Source: Paenibacillus sp. Soil750 (GTDB lineage Bacteria; Bacillota; Bacilli; Paenibacillales; NBRC-103111). From it: 64,000 nucleotides of DNA. The notes below the pieces were generated by a model. The model had not been told where the DNA came from, searched no databases, and saw only the letters and a program-made list of their open reading frames with translations. This document shows, piece by piece, positions 1 through 7,896 of the stretch. Location: NCBI RefSeq assembly GCF_001428045.1, contig NZ_LMSD01000041.1, positions 3,847-67,846 on the forward strand, written 5' to 3'. Every line of letters starts with the position of its first letter. Positions within the stretch are counted from its first letter, which is position 1. The translations under genes were made by a program, and so were the position numbers.

Positions 1-54
1 ACTTACGTTGAAGTTTCGTATCTAGTTTTCAAGGCGCAAACAAACGCTTTGACT

Positions 55-172
55 GTTTGGTGATGATGGCGGAGGGGACCCACGCGTTCCCATCTCGAAC
101 ACGACCGTTAAGCCCTCCAGCGTCGATGGTACTTGAACCGCAGGGTTCTGGGAGAGTAGAACGTTGCCAAGC
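55..172 (+). rRNA. rrf: 5S ribosomal RNA
   Basis: This is the 5S rRNA of the large ribosomal subunit. The sequence reads through the standard 5S landmarks: a GGTGATGATGGCGGAGGGG-like 5' arm, the CCCATCTCGAACACG loop and the GGGAGAGTAGAACGTTGCCAAGC 3' part that pairs back with the 5' end. The 54 bases in front look like the usual 23S-5S spacer with its processing-stem sequence, so the 23S gene should lie just outside the window. The ends are set by the terminal stem and may be off by a base or two. Confidence 0.95.
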
Positions 173-174
173 AG

Positions 175-199
175 AATACCCCTAGTGGGTATTTTTTTT
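175..199 (+). terminator. Hairpin with T-run after 5S rRNA
   Basis: AATACCC and GGGTATT flank a five-base loop and are followed by a run of eight T. It sits directly after the 5S gene and before the tRNA cluster. It could end rRNA transcription or act as a partial terminator or processing hairpin, since the tRNA genes follow closely with no obvious promoter of their own. Confidence 0.6.
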
Positions 200-228
200 G
201 CCGCCTTTCGAGGAGTTAATGCAAATAT

Positions 229-302
<74 letters not shown>

Positions 303-351
303 CTTATTCCTTAGCAGCACGTTTTTATATATGATGATTGATAGACCATTT

Positions 352-425
352 GGCGGCGTAGCTCAGCTGGCTAGAGCGTACGGTTCATACCCGTAAGGTC
401 GGGGGTTCGAGCCCCTCTGCCGCTA
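352..425 (+). tRNA. tRNA-Met (CAT anticodon), elongator type
   Basis: A cloverleaf with acceptor GGCGGCG pairing with TGCCGCT (G-T at both ends), T-loop GGTTCGAGCCC and anticodon CAT at 386-388. The first base pair is not the C-A mismatch typical of initiator tRNA, so an elongator tRNA is preferred. A CAT anticodon could also be lysidine-modified tRNA-Ile2, which sequence reading alone does not exclude. Confidence 0.9.
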
Positions 426-436
426 CTTATTATTTT

Positions 437-528
437 GGAGAGATACCCAAGTGGCTATAAGGGGACCCTCTGCTAAGGGGTTAGACTGCGTAAGTGGTGC
501 GAGGGTTCGAATCCCTCTCTCTCCGCCA
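437..528 (+). tRNA. tRNA-Ser (GCT anticodon)
   Basis: A class II tRNA with a long variable arm. Acceptor GGAGAGA pairs with TCTCTCC, the anticodon GCT is at 472-474, and CCA is encoded at 526-528. Confidence 0.95.
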
Positions 529-546
529 TCTGTATATACGTAATAA

Positions 547-622
<76 letters not shown>

Positions 623-699
623 TATTACCCAAAAAAGTGAAGTGAAGCTTTGTAGCAACACCGAATACTTTTTTGCGGCCCGGTAAAGCTTTTTAACGT

Positions 700-781
700 G
701 GAGGCTTAGTGAAGTGGCTAAACACGGCAGACTGTAAATCTGCTCTCTTCGAGTTCGGTGGTTCGAATCCATCAGCCTCCA
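700..781 (+). tRNA. tRNA-Tyr (GTA anticodon)
   Basis: A class II tRNA with acceptor GGAGGCT pairing with AGCCTCC, a long variable arm, and anticodon GTA at 734-736. Confidence 0.95.
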
Positions 782-791
782 TCTCCTACAA

Positions 792-863
792 TGGGGATTA
801 GCCAAGCGGTAAGGCAACGGACTTTGACTCCGTCATGCCAAGGTTCAAATCCTTGATCCCCAG
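792..863 (+). tRNA. tRNA-Gln (TTG anticodon)
   Basis: A cloverleaf with acceptor TGGGGAT pairing with ATCCCCA, T-loop GGTTCAAATCC, and anticodon TTG at 824-826. It is the last intact tRNA of the cluster. Confidence 0.95.
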
Positions 864-877
864 TTCTTTTTTCATAA

Positions 878-915
878 GTCATTAGCTCAGTTTGATAGAT
901 CACCCGTTTTGTACA
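878..915 (+). pseudogene. Possible remnant of a tRNA gene (5' half, tRNA-Lys-like)
   Basis: The stretch GTCATTAGCTCAGTTTGATAG follows the 5' half of a tRNA-Lys (acceptor CATTA, D-arm AGCTCAGTT). After it the sequence no longer offers an anticodon stem, T-arm or acceptor 3' strand, and it soon runs into a terminator. It lies where the next tRNA of the cluster would be. I infer a decayed or deletion-truncated tRNA. The match is short, so chance resemblance is possible. Confidence 0.45.
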
Positions 916-929
916 AGTTGCAAACAATG

Positions 930-957
930 AAGCCTTGATATAAGGCTTTTTTTTTTG
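930..957 (+). terminator. Rho-independent terminator of the tRNA cluster
   Basis: AAGCCTT and AAGGCTT form a 7 bp stem with a five-base loop, followed by about ten T. It closes the rRNA/tRNA transcription unit. Confidence 0.85.
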
Positions 958-1084
958 TTTTTTTATAATAGTTTTAAGTAGAAAACCTGAATCAAGCCTA
1001 TACTTTTCACCTTATGCAAATTAGTTGTTTGGATCCTACTATTAAGGACTTGGACAACACTGTTTCTCTAGACCCACACGTATT

Positions 1085-2020
1085 ATGTCGAGTATGATTG
1101 TCTTCGACATGGATAGTGAGGTGGAAAAAATAGAAAATTTATATGAGGACATCAAGCAAGGTGAAAAAGGTGCTTGGTTAAGTATTATTGCTTATATATG
1201 CTTATCAGCTTTAAAATTAACCATAGGCTACATAACCAATTCCGAAGCGCTTTCTGCGGATGGCTTAAATAACGCTACAGACATTATTGCATCAATTGCT
1301 GTTCTAGTCGGGTTGAAAATATCACGAAAACCACCTGATAAAGACCACAGATATGGTCATTATCGAGCTGAGACGGTAGCCGCTTTAATCGCTTCTTTTA
1401 TTATGTTTGCGGTAGGAATTCAGGTTTTCTATCAAGCATTTATTAAGTTTCGTTCTCTGAGTATCGAATCTCCCGATATGGTTACCGCATGGACGGCTGC
1501 TTTTTGTGCGATTGTCATGTACTTTGTATATGTATACAATGTTCGTCTGGCAAGGAAAATAAATAGTAATGCCATGATGGCAGCAGCACAAGATAATCGA
1601 TCGGATGCGTTTGTCAGTATTGGTGCCTTTATTGGTATTGTTGGTTCTCAATTTGGTCTACCTTGGCTTGATACATTAACAGCTTTACTTGTCGGAGTTA
1701 TTATTTGTAAAACAGCGTGGGATATTTTCCGAGATTCTACTCATGCTCTTACGGATGGGTTTGATGATGCTGAGCTTCAAACCATTAAACAAACCATTCG
1801 TGACGTCCCCGGGGTGGAGAAGGTCATTGATATCAAAGCCCGTATCCATGGAAACAATAAACTAGTCGATGTGACCATTGGTGTAGACCATGAGCTTAAC
1901 GTAAGCGAAAGCCATGACATTACCGAGCATATTGAAAATCGAATTCATGAACTTCATAACATATCGTATGTGCATATTCACATAGAACCTATTGAGGTAT
2001 CAAGTAGTCAAGAAAAATAA
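1085..2020 (+). CDS. Cation diffusion facilitator (CDF) metal efflux transporter
   Basis: This is a membrane exporter of divalent cations (probably Mn2+, perhaps Zn2+ or Fe2+) working by proton antiport. The 311-residue protein has the CDF layout: about six membrane segments between residues 30 and 210, then a cytoplasmic metal-binding domain. TM2 carries the ADGLNNATD motif (D59, D66) and TM5 carries QDNRSD, both normal metal-site segments. The second membrane block and the KPPDKDHRYGH loop resemble the Bacillus MneP/MneS manganese exporters, which is why manganese is favoured. No clear ribosome-binding site lies before the ATG at 1085. The next ATG at 1109 is equally weak, so the start is uncertain. 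No operon partner is evident. Confidence 0.88.
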   Translation: MSSMIVFDMDSEVEKIENLYEDIKQGEKGAWLSIIAYICLSALKLTIGYITNSEALSADGLNNATDIIASIAVLVGLKISRKPPDKDHRYGHYRAETVAALIASFIMFAVGIQVFYQAFIKFRSLSIESPDMVTAWTAAFCAIVMYFVYVYNVRLARKINSNAMMAAAQDNRSDAFVSIGAFIGIVGSQFGLPWLDTLTALLVGVIICKTAWDIFRDSTHALTDGFDDAELQTIKQTIRDVPGVEKVIDIKARIHGNNKLVDVTIGVDHELNVSESHDITEHIENRIHELHNISYVHIHIEPIEVSSSQEK

Positions 2021-2024
2021 TCAG

Positions 2025-2040
2025 AGTGACTTATCTCACA
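2025..2040. promoter_or_regulatory. Putative Fnr box upstream of the DoxX-like gene
   Basis: AGTGACTTATCTCACA matches TGTGA-N6-TCACA at nine of the ten half-site positions. It lies about 70 bases before the start of the next gene. Fnr binding is inferred because an Fnr homologue is encoded 4 kb away and better palindromes of the same kind occur in this block. Confidence 0.55.
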
Positions 2041-2098
2041 TACACGGCCATCTCTTCGACCTATAATGAATTCATAAAGGACGAAGGAGATGGTTGAA

Positions 2099-2623
2099 AT
2101 GATGAAATGGGTAAGGGAAAATAATTACGCTGCAATACTTCTGACAATCATTCGTTTATATGTTGGTTGGGAATGGATGATAGCGGGATGGCACAAAATT
2201 ACTGGTGACAAAGCTTTCGACGCTGCAGGTTATCTGAAAGGAGCCATCGCTAAACCTGTTCTAGAAAGTGGTACGACGGACCTGGTTTATGCGAATTATG
2301 TGGCTTTTTTGAAAAATGTCGCACTTCCGCATGTCGGGTGGTTTAATGTTCTAGTTCCTTGGGGTGAACTCTTAGTTGGTGTGGGGTTACTGCTCGGTGC
2401 GTTGACAACGACGGCGATGTTCTTCGGCTTACTGATGAACTTCATGTATATGTTTGCCGGCACGGTTAGCTCGAATCCATGGTTAGTGCTCCTCGGGTTC
2501 ATTATTTTAGCAGCTGGGGCGAATGCCGGGAAGTTTGGTGTGGATCATTTGATTCTTCCGTACCTGCACAGATGGTTTGATAAGCTATTAGAGGTATGTC
2601 ATTTAAAGACGAAACTCAGATGA
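2099..2623 (+). CDS. DoxX family membrane protein
   Basis: A small four-helix membrane protein of the DoxX/DoxD family (about 174 residues). Family members are linked to quinone- or thiol-dependent redox chemistry, but most are uncharacterised. Visible features are a first helix with RLYVGWEWMIAGWHKI, the central VPWGELLVGVGLLLGA segment typical of DoxX, and a final helix with LGFIILAAGANAGKFGVD. The ATG at 2099 is preferred because the GAAGGAG ribosome-binding site (2083-2089) is nine bases before it. The upstream ATG at 2090 abuts that site. The Fnr-like palindrome just upstream suggests expression under low oxygen, in keeping with the respiratory genes that follow. A terminator follows, so it is probably monocistronic. 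Confidence 0.85.
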   Translation: MMKWVRENNYAAILLTIIRLYVGWEWMIAGWHKITGDKAFDAAGYLKGAIAKPVLESGTTDLVYANYVAFLKNVALPHVGWFNVLVPWGELLVGVGLLLGALTTTAMFFGLLMNFMYMFAGTVSSNPWLVLLGFIILAAGANAGKFGVDHLILPYLHRWFDKLLEVCHLKTKLR

Positions 2624-2656
2624 GCTCTACTTCTGCTTCCATGTTAAATAGTTGAT

Positions 2657-2703
2657 AAACCTATTCCTTTTCCAGTTATTGAGAGGGGGATAGGTTTTTT
2701 TGT
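2657..2703 (+). terminator. Rho-independent terminator
   Basis: AAACCTATTCC pairs with GGGGATAGGTTT, followed by seven T. It ends the DoxX-like transcript. Confidence 0.8.
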
Positions 2704-2714
2704 GTTTATTGCAG

Positions 2715-2730
2715 TGTGACATTTTTCACT
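2715..2730. promoter_or_regulatory. Putative Fnr box upstream of mobA
   Basis: TGTGACATTTTTCACT matches TGTGA-N6-TCACA at nine of ten positions. It is 60-75 bases upstream of the mobA start, a normal activator distance. Assigned to Fnr by motif and context. Confidence 0.65.
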
Positions 2731-2789
2731 TACAGATGATCTTTTTTGGACTAAAGTGACAGGTACATGATGTAGAAAAAGGAGAAGTG

Positions 2790-3395
2790 ATGGGTATGCT
2801 TTCAGGAGTTATTTTGGCTGGTGGAGCAAACCGTCGAATGAACGGAGAGCTGAAGGCATTGCTGCCATTTGGGGGAAAGCCGCTCATTGTCAGGCAGCTA
2901 GATTGTATGAGGGAAATATGTGATGAGTTGATTGTTGTAACGAATGATCCTAAGCCTTATCTAAACATAGTAGATCGTTCGGTACGGATTATTACGGATT
3001 TTTTCAGGGGACATGGGTCGCTTGGAGGCATGCATGCGGCATTATCCCTAGCTAAACATACTTCCGTCTGGGTCGTCGGGTGCGATATGCCCTTCTTATC
3101 CAGCTCAGCTGCTCAATTGTTATTGCAAAGAAAACAGGATGGATTTGAAGCCGTTGTCCCCTTGGTGGCAGGTAGGGTGCATCCCTTGCACGGTATTTAT
3201 GATCGCGCTTGCGCGTCCCACATCGGACGTCTCTTACAGCAAGGGCAAACCTCGGTATCCGCACTGCTGAACCATGTTTTTTGGAGTGAGCAAGGGGATC
3301 GTTTTTTGATTGAACATGGCATTGACTTGAGGTTTGTTTCTCAGATAAAGACGTTGGAGGATTACGAGATCATGAAGCACATGGATATGCAGTGA
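2790..3395 (+). CDS. mobA: Molybdenum cofactor guanylyltransferase (MobA)
   Basis: MobA attaches GMP from GTP to molybdopterin, giving the dinucleotide cofactor used by nitrate reductases and similar enzymes. The nucleotide-binding signature LAGGANRRM near the N-terminus, the following GGKPLI, and the metal-binding VGCDMPFLS motif near residue 100 are all visible. The length (about 201 residues) is normal. The signature loop has one residue more than the usual RMGxDKAL form, so it is slightly divergent. AGGAG at 2780-2784 supports the ATG at 2790; the ATG at 2796 is a possible alternative. The Fnr-like box upstream fits a role in anaerobic nitrate respiration. No molybdoenzyme is encoded in the window. 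Confidence 0.9.
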   Translation: MGMLSGVILAGGANRRMNGELKALLPFGGKPLIVRQLDCMREICDELIVVTNDPKPYLNIVDRSVRIITDFFRGHGSLGGMHAALSLAKHTSVWVVGCDMPFLSSSAAQLLLQRKQDGFEAVVPLVAGRVHPLHGIYDRACASHIGRLLQQGQTSVSALLNHVFWSEQGDRFLIEHGIDLRFVSQIKTLEDYEIMKHMDMQ

Positions 3396-3429
3396 AAGTA
3401 ACGAATTGTTCATGATTCCGATTGGTGAT

Positions 3430-3445
3430 CGTGATAAAAGTCACT
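3430..3445. promoter_or_regulatory. Putative Fnr box upstream of the cytochrome oxidase operon
   Basis: CGTGATAAAAGTCACT contains GTGA-N6-TCAC, the inner eight bases of the Fnr consensus. It lies about 65-80 bases upstream of the first oxidase gene. The outermost base of each half-site deviates, so it is weaker than the others. Confidence 0.5.
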
Positions 3446-3508
3446 GTAAGCGACGTGTTATTTTCATAAAATAAGTGCAAGACGTTTACATCGTAGGGGG
3501 TGATTGGT

Positions 3509-3664
3509 ATGAATGGTCATCACAAGCATACACACGCATCTGAGCGAACAGAGCATAAGCCAGAGCCTTCCTTGCGGGGTACATTTGCCTCGGTGTTGGT
3601 TGTAGGACTCTTCTTAGTAATCAGTTGGGTCGCTGTATTTCTTCTTTTTATATCTAGACAGTAA
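3509..3664 (+). CDS. Cytochrome c oxidase subunit IIa (small ba3-type subunit)
   Basis: A 51-residue single-helix subunit of a ba3-type terminal oxidase. The N-terminus is His/Thr/Glu-rich and hydrophilic. It is followed by the SLRGTFASVLVVG segment and a hydrophobic helix ending in LLFISRQ, the recognisable pattern of the subunit 2A family. It begins at an ATG after GTAGGGGGTGATT and ends 13 bases before the subunit II gene, so the three oxidase genes form one operon. In this family the helix replaces the missing first transmembrane helix of subunit II. The gene is small and easily missed. Confidence 0.85.
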   Translation: MNGHHKHTHASERTEHKPEPSLRGTFASVLVVGLFLVISWVAVFLLFISRQ

Positions 3665-3677
3665 AGGGGATTCGCAT

Positions 3678-4148
3678 ATGCATATCCATAAACTCGAAAA
3701 AATCTGGTTAACCATTGGAATCGTCATGTTGTTTGTCTTTCTAGGCGTGCTAGGGGTATCTGCATTCGCTATGGGAGCCAAGCCGCCAAGTGCGCACCAT
3801 CATCAGATTGATCCTTCTAAGGTGTCGGAAACTGCGCCTTTTGATAAGCCAGGGCTTCATCCAATCGGCAACAATGCCTATGAGGCGGTCATGACTGCAT
3901 TTACGTTTGGTTATGCACCGGACAAAATGGAGGTCCCAGTGGGGGCAACAATTAACTTTGTCGTGACAAGTCAAGATGTGGTACATGGCTTTGCTATTCC
4001 GGGTACGAATGTAAATATGATGATTGTTCCGGGCGAAGTTAGTCATGTTAGTCACACGTTTACGAAGCCAGGTGAATACCTGATCCTGTGCAATGAATAT
4101 TGCGGCGGTGCACACGAGTATATGAAAACAACGATTATTGTTAAATAG
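3678..4148 (+). CDS. Cytochrome c oxidase subunit II, ba3 type
   Basis: This subunit carries the CuA centre that takes electrons from cytochrome c. The 156-residue protein has a single N-terminal membrane anchor (about residues 8-32) and an outward-facing cupredoxin domain. The CuA ligands are complete: H103 in VVHGFAIPG and C138, E140, C142, H146 and M149 in the CNEYCGGAHEYM motif. One helix instead of the usual two is characteristic of ba3-type enzymes and explains the preceding subunit IIa gene. The subunit I gene follows after a short gap. Confidence 0.93.
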   Translation: MHIHKLEKIWLTIGIVMLFVFLGVLGVSAFAMGAKPPSAHHHQIDPSKVSETAPFDKPGLHPIGNNAYEAVMTAFTFGYAPDKMEVPVGATINFVVTSQDVVHGFAIPGTNVNMMIVPGEVSHVSHTFTKPGEYLILCNEYCGGAHEYMKTTIIVK

Positions 4149-4177
4149 CCTAGATGCCAAGAAAGGTGGAAGACCGC

Positions 4178-5842
4178 ATGAGAAGTGAACTTACCCAGAA
4201 GTTGACTCCTAAATTTGATCTCAAGGATGGCAAATTGGTTGTCGCCCATGTCCTTGTGGCATTCATTGCGCTGCTCATCGGTGGAATTGCAGGACTGCTG
4301 CAGACAATGGTGAAAAGCGGAACGATCAAATTACCCTATAACATCGGCTATTACGAGCTGCTGACAGCTCACGGAGTATTGATGGCCATCGTGTTTACAA
4401 CGTATTTTATCATCGGCTTTATTTATTCTGGTGTCTCCTATACGCTTGGCGGCAAACTGCTTCCGGTGGTTCATCGTATGGGGTGGGCTGGATTTGCCCT
4501 CATGACTGCGGGGACCGCACTTGGCGTTGCGATGGTGTTAACGGGGAAGGCAAGCGTTCTATACACGTTCTATGCGCCAATGAAGGCGTCCCCTTATTTT
4601 TATATCGGATTAGCCTTACTTGTGGTAGGGAGCTGGATAAGTGGTTGGGGGATTTTCTATCAATATAAATATTGGAAAAGGACGCATGAAGGCAAGCTGT
4701 CTCCACTATTCGCTTTTATGTCAGTTGTGACTTTTCTGATGTGGCAAATCGCAACCATCGGGGTTGCGGCAGAGGTGTTGATTCAGCTAATCCCTTGGTC
4801 TTTCGGTTGGGTGGAAACGATTAATGTGATGCTCAGTCGCACGTTGTTCTGGTACTTCGGCCATCCGTTGGTGTATTTCTGGCTAATGCCCGCGTATATG
4901 TGTTGGTATGTGATCATTCCCAAGATCATCGGCGGTAAAATTTACAGCGATGCGCTCGCGAGACTTTCCTTTATTCTCTTATTACTATTCTCGATTCCGG
5001 TAGGCTTTCACCATCAATTAATGGAGCCAGGTATCAGCTCTTTTTGGAAATACTTGCAGGTTATCTTGACCTTTATGGTGGTTGTGCCATCGCTGATGAC
5101 GGCATTTTCATTATTTGCAACCTTTGAGTTGAATGGACGTGCGCTTGGGGCAAAAGGGCTATTTGGCTGGGTGAAAAAGCTGCCTTGGAAGGATGTGCGA
5201 TTCTTCGCACCCTTTATGGGAATGCTCATTTTCATACCTGCTGGTGCAGGCGGTTTAATTAATGCCAGTAATCAAATGAATGCCGTTGTGCACAACACAT
5301 TATGGGTAACCGGACATTTTCACCTGACAGTGGCGACGAGTGTAGCACTTACGTTCTTTGGGATTACCTATTGGTTACTGCCCGCTGTTACTGGGCGTGT
5401 GTTGACGCCCCGCATGCATACATTAGGGATTATTCAAACGATCATCTGGTGTGTGGGTATGTTCCTCATGTCAGGTGCTATGCATATAGTCGGATTGTTC
5501 GGCGCACCAAGGCGGACCGCTTTCACAGACTATGAAGGAAGTGCAGCAGCAGCGGGCTGGGTGCCGTATTACGTGTTCATGGCAATTGGTGGAACAGTGT
5601 TATTTCTCGGTGTCCTGCTTATGGTCTATAATGTCATTGCCTTGTTGTGTGCCCCAAAAGGGGAGACGGAGTATCCAATTGCTGAAGCGATGGAATCAGC
5701 CGAGGCAACGCCAGCCTATTTGGATCGTTGGCGGATATGGATCACGGTATCGATTCTTCTAATCTTGTTTGCGTACACGATTCCGCTGATGGATATGATT
5801 GTGAATCCGGCACCTGGTTCGAAAGGGTTTATTACTTGGTAG
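4178..5842 (+). CDS. Cytochrome c oxidase subunit I, ba3 type
   Basis: This is the catalytic subunit of a B-family haem-copper oxidase, which reduces oxygen to water and pumps protons. The roughly 554-residue protein has 12 or more membrane helices. Ligand motifs are visible: the haem His in LTAHGVLM, the CuB His and cross-linked Tyr in GHPLVYFWLMPAY, the His pair in GFHHQLMEPG, and the two haem His in GHFHLTV. The ATG at 4178 is chosen because AAAGGTGG precedes it by eight bases; the ATG at 4154 has no such site. No subunit III or haem-synthesis gene follows. ba3 enzymes usually have high oxygen affinity, which fits the Fnr-like site upstream. Confidence 0.94.
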   Translation: MRSELTQKLTPKFDLKDGKLVVAHVLVAFIALLIGGIAGLLQTMVKSGTIKLPYNIGYYELLTAHGVLMAIVFTTYFIIGFIYSGVSYTLGGKLLPVVHRMGWAGFALMTAGTALGVAMVLTGKASVLYTFYAPMKASPYFYIGLALLVVGSWISGWGIFYQYKYWKRTHEGKLSPLFAFMSVVTFLMWQIATIGVAAEVLIQLIPWSFGWVETINVMLSRTLFWYFGHPLVYFWLMPAYMCWYVIIPKIIGGKIYSDALARLSFILLLLFSIPVGFHHQLMEPGISSFWKYLQVILTFMVVVPSLMTAFSLFATFELNGRALGAKGLFGWVKKLPWKDVRFFAPFMGMLIFIPAGAGGLINASNQMNAVVHNTLWVTGHFHLTVATSVALTFFGITYWLLPAVTGRVLTPRMHTLGIIQTIIWCVGMFLMSGAMHIVGLFGAPRRTAFTDYEGSAAAAGWVPYYVFMAIGGTVLFLGVLLMVYNVIALLCAPKGETEYPIAEAMESAEATPAYLDRWRIWITVSILLILFAYTIPLMDMIVNPAPGSKGFITW

Positions 5843-5887
5843 GGAACAGGGGAAGGCCATCACACGGCAGCAAAGGAGGGGATTTGT

Positions 5888-6430
5888 ATGGTCATTAATT
5901 CCACAATGGCTATACTAGGAATCGCATCTTCAAACCCAGTGGAGCTTGAATATGCGACAGATCGGTTAGTGGCAGAGCACGAAGAATTGAGGAGCCGACT
6001 CAAGATGATTGAAGCGGGGGCGAAGGAAGTCATTCTTGTGGATGACCCCGTAAGGGGAGTGGAGTTGGTTCAAGATCTCAGAAAGCAGACTTCTTTATTT
6101 GTGAAGGTGTTGGAGCGACATTCGGAATGGGAAGAGCATGATTTATTTCCGTTCCTGTCAGGATACTTTCATCGTGAATCCGTACCCTCTATTCTCCCTT
6201 CTTTTTGGGTACTTGAAAAAGATCATGAACTGGGTATGTCATTTATCGAATCCTTTCAAGAAATGAGTAAGGTAGTAAGACCTACCGCAGGCCAAAAGCA
6301 ATTAGCCGAAGCGGCAGGCCATCTCGTGCAGGCATGCCTAATATTAAACGACCATTTGACCATGGAGGAACAGCTTGTTTTTCCTTTAGCAGAGAAAGTG
6401 CTGACAGATTTAGAATCTTTTTTTTCATAA
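5888..6430 (+). CDS. Hemerythrin-like (HHE domain) protein
   Basis: A cytoplasmic four-helix protein of about 180 residues with spaced metal-ligand motifs: AEHEELR, ERHSEWEEHDLFP, EKDHELG and NDHLTMEEQLVFP. Their H/E spacing is that of a di-iron hemerythrin-like domain. Such proteins bind oxygen or NO or repair iron-sulfur clusters; which applies here cannot be seen. A strong AAAGGAGGGG site precedes the start. It lies 45 bases after the oxidase operon and is probably co-transcribed, and it is convergent with fnr. The context suggests a job in oxygen or nitrosative stress handling. Confidence 0.8.
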   Translation: MVINSTMAILGIASSNPVELEYATDRLVAEHEELRSRLKMIEAGAKEVILVDDPVRGVELVQDLRKQTSLFVKVLERHSEWEEHDLFPFLSGYFHRESVPSILPSFWVLEKDHELGMSFIESFQEMSKVVRPTAGQKQLAEAAGHLVQACLILNDHLTMEEQLVFPLAEKVLTDLESFFS

Positions 6431-6456
6431 GATAGCATGGAGGTAAGTGACTGAGC

Positions 6457-7173
6457 TTACATGCGGCATATTTCTACGGGGCAGTTTTCGCAGTGGCAGA
6501 CTTCACGGAGGTAGGTCACATTCTTAATGACAATTAGCCCATGATTAAATTCAACAGCATCTTCCTTCTTCATATCGCTTAACATGCGATTGACGCTTTC
6601 TCGAGTTGCCCCTATCATATCAGCCATTTCCGAATTGTTAATCTTATAGTTAATGTGGATATGGTCACCTTGGGGGACGCCATACGAATTACTTAACCGT
6701 ATTAATAAGGAACAGAGCGCCCCTGGCTTACCGTACATCATTAAATCGCGAAATTTCGTTTCTGTCATACGGTGCATAAGTCCCATCCATTTCATAAATT
6801 CAATAGCGAGGTCTCCGTGCTGCCATAGCAGGACCTCGAGATCTTTGCGCTGAATGACACCAAATTCACAATCCTCGGTCGCTTCGCTACTAAAGCTCTG
6901 CAAAGAGTTCTGAAACGGATCGATCTGACCGAATAAATCACCTGTTTGATGAAGATATAGAATGAAGCTTTTGCCATTTTCGGATAGCTTGGTGATCCGC
7001 ACGCCGCCATGGATAACGTAATACAAGCGATCTGCGAGATCGCCCTCTCTGAACAAGAAATCTCCCTTCGCTGCGTGTCTCCGATACATGATGCTTTGCA
7101 GTCTTTCGAAATTATCTGCAGAAAAGAAATTCATTATGCCCGTAGCAGGTGCTTTCGTATCCTTCAAAACCAT
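6457..7173 (-). CDS. fnr: Fnr-type oxygen-responsive regulator (Crp/Fnr family)
   Basis: A global regulator of the oxic/anoxic switch. It has an N-terminal cyclic-nucleotide-like beta-roll and a C-terminal winged helix-turn-helix (EMADMIGATRESVNRML). The C-terminus holds CHCENCPVEIC. The last three cysteines have the spacing Cx2Cx4C known for the [4Fe-4S] ligands of Bacillus subtilis Fnr, unlike the N-terminal cysteines of E. coli FNR. The start at 7173 (238 residues) is chosen because GAGGAG lies nine bases before it; an ATG 13 codons upstream has no ribosome-binding site. A perfect Fnr box lies about 110 bases upstream, suggesting autoregulation, shared with the divergent nre operon. Confidence 0.93.
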   Translation of the reverse strand: MVLKDTKAPATGIMNFFSADNFERLQSIMYRRHAAKGDFLFREGDLADRLYYVIHGGVRITKLSENGKSFILYLHQTGDLFGQIDPFQNSLQSFSSEATEDCEFGVIQRKDLEVLLWQHGDLAIEFMKWMGLMHRMTETKFRDLMMYGKPGALCSLLIRLSNSYGVPQGDHIHINYKINNSEMADMIGATRESVNRMLSDMKKEDAVEFNHGLIVIKNVTYLREVCHCENCPVEICRM

Positions 7174-7279
7174 AGGGACCAACTCCTCGACGTTCGTTAT
7201 TATCTTTATCATAACGTCTTTGGTTCATGTTGGTTATCGGGGGTTATACTGATCTTTGACGGAAATAATCCCTATCTTC

Positions 7280-7295
7280 TGTGAGGAAAATCACA
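7280..7295. promoter_or_regulatory. Perfect Fnr box between fnr and nreA
   Basis: TGTGAGGAAAATCACA is an exact TGTGA-N6-TCACA palindrome in the intergenic region shared by the divergent fnr and nreA genes. It could serve either or both promoters. Confidence 0.8.
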
Positions 7296-7334
7296 GCATA
7301 AATCAGCATTCCCCTAGTGATTTAGTAAGGAAAT

Positions 7335-7363
7335 CCTGATAGGGAAATCAGGGTTTTCCCTGA
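7335..7363. promoter_or_regulatory. Overlapping dyads upstream of nreA, possible NreC site
   Basis: CCTGAT-N6-ATCAGG (7335-7352) overlaps TCAGGG-TTTT-CCCTGA (7348-7363). The second has the form AGGG-N4-CCCT, resembling the GC-rich palindrome reported for staphylococcal NreC. It lies about 80-105 bases before nreA. Autoregulation by the response regulator is an inference. Confidence 0.45.
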
Positions 7364-7440
7364 CTTACAAGACGGATACAAACATCTACAATGATAAGTA
7401 AGAAAATTCTGTACTGCTGCGTCGAAACGGAGGGGCCCGA

Positions 7441-7896
7441 ATGGTAATAGACGATACAACTTTGTTCATAGAATTAGAACGATTGCGAAGCTTGACGTCA
7501 TGCGATTTCGTGGCAATTGCGCCTCTTCAAGAGCATGTCGGGCGCGACCGTTGGCAATATGTCATAGGCAACAGTAATGATCGATATCAACAAATGCGAA
7601 TCAAAAAAGGCCAAGGATTAGCTGGCTCGGCTCTGCGTTTAGGCAGATGGGTGAAGCTCGATGATACCCATCCTAAGCATCAGCAAGAAAGACTCCATTG
7701 TCCGCTCATGCTTGCAGAACAATTGCAGGCGGCGGCGGTATTTCCGCTCGTGCCTAACGCTAGCTCACAGATCAAGGGCTTGCTTTTCATCGGTAAACGA
7801 GAGCAAACCAGATTTGAACACGGCGAGTTGCTAGCGGTCCAAGATACCCTCGACACATTGGCGTCCTATCTCTCCGCGGTTGAGGCGAATGTATAA
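7441..7896 (+). CDS. nreA: GAF-domain protein, NreA-like nitrate receptor
   Basis: A 151-residue single-GAF protein. In staphylococci NreA binds nitrate and inhibits the kinase NreB when nitrate is absent. Here the gene starts an operon with a response regulator and a PAS histidine kinase, which is the main support for the name. Visible GAF features are the KKGQGLAGSALRLGRWVKLDD segment and the AAAVFPLVP strand. GGAGGGG precedes the ATG by a few bases. Residues of the nitrate pocket cannot be judged without alignment, so the ligand remains an inference. Confidence 0.78.
   Translation: MVIDDTTLFIELERLRSLTSCDFVAIAPLQEHVGRDRWQYVIGNSNDRYQQMRIKKGQGLAGSALRLGRWVKLDDTHPKHQQERLHCPLMLAEQLQAAAVFPLVPNASSQIKGLLFIGKREQTRFEHGELLAVQDTLDTLASYLSAVEANV

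Noticed and set aside
6447-6462. Possible Fnr site AGTGACTGAGCTTACA
   Set aside because: Only one half-site is good and it lies between the ends of two convergent genes, where no promoter is needed.
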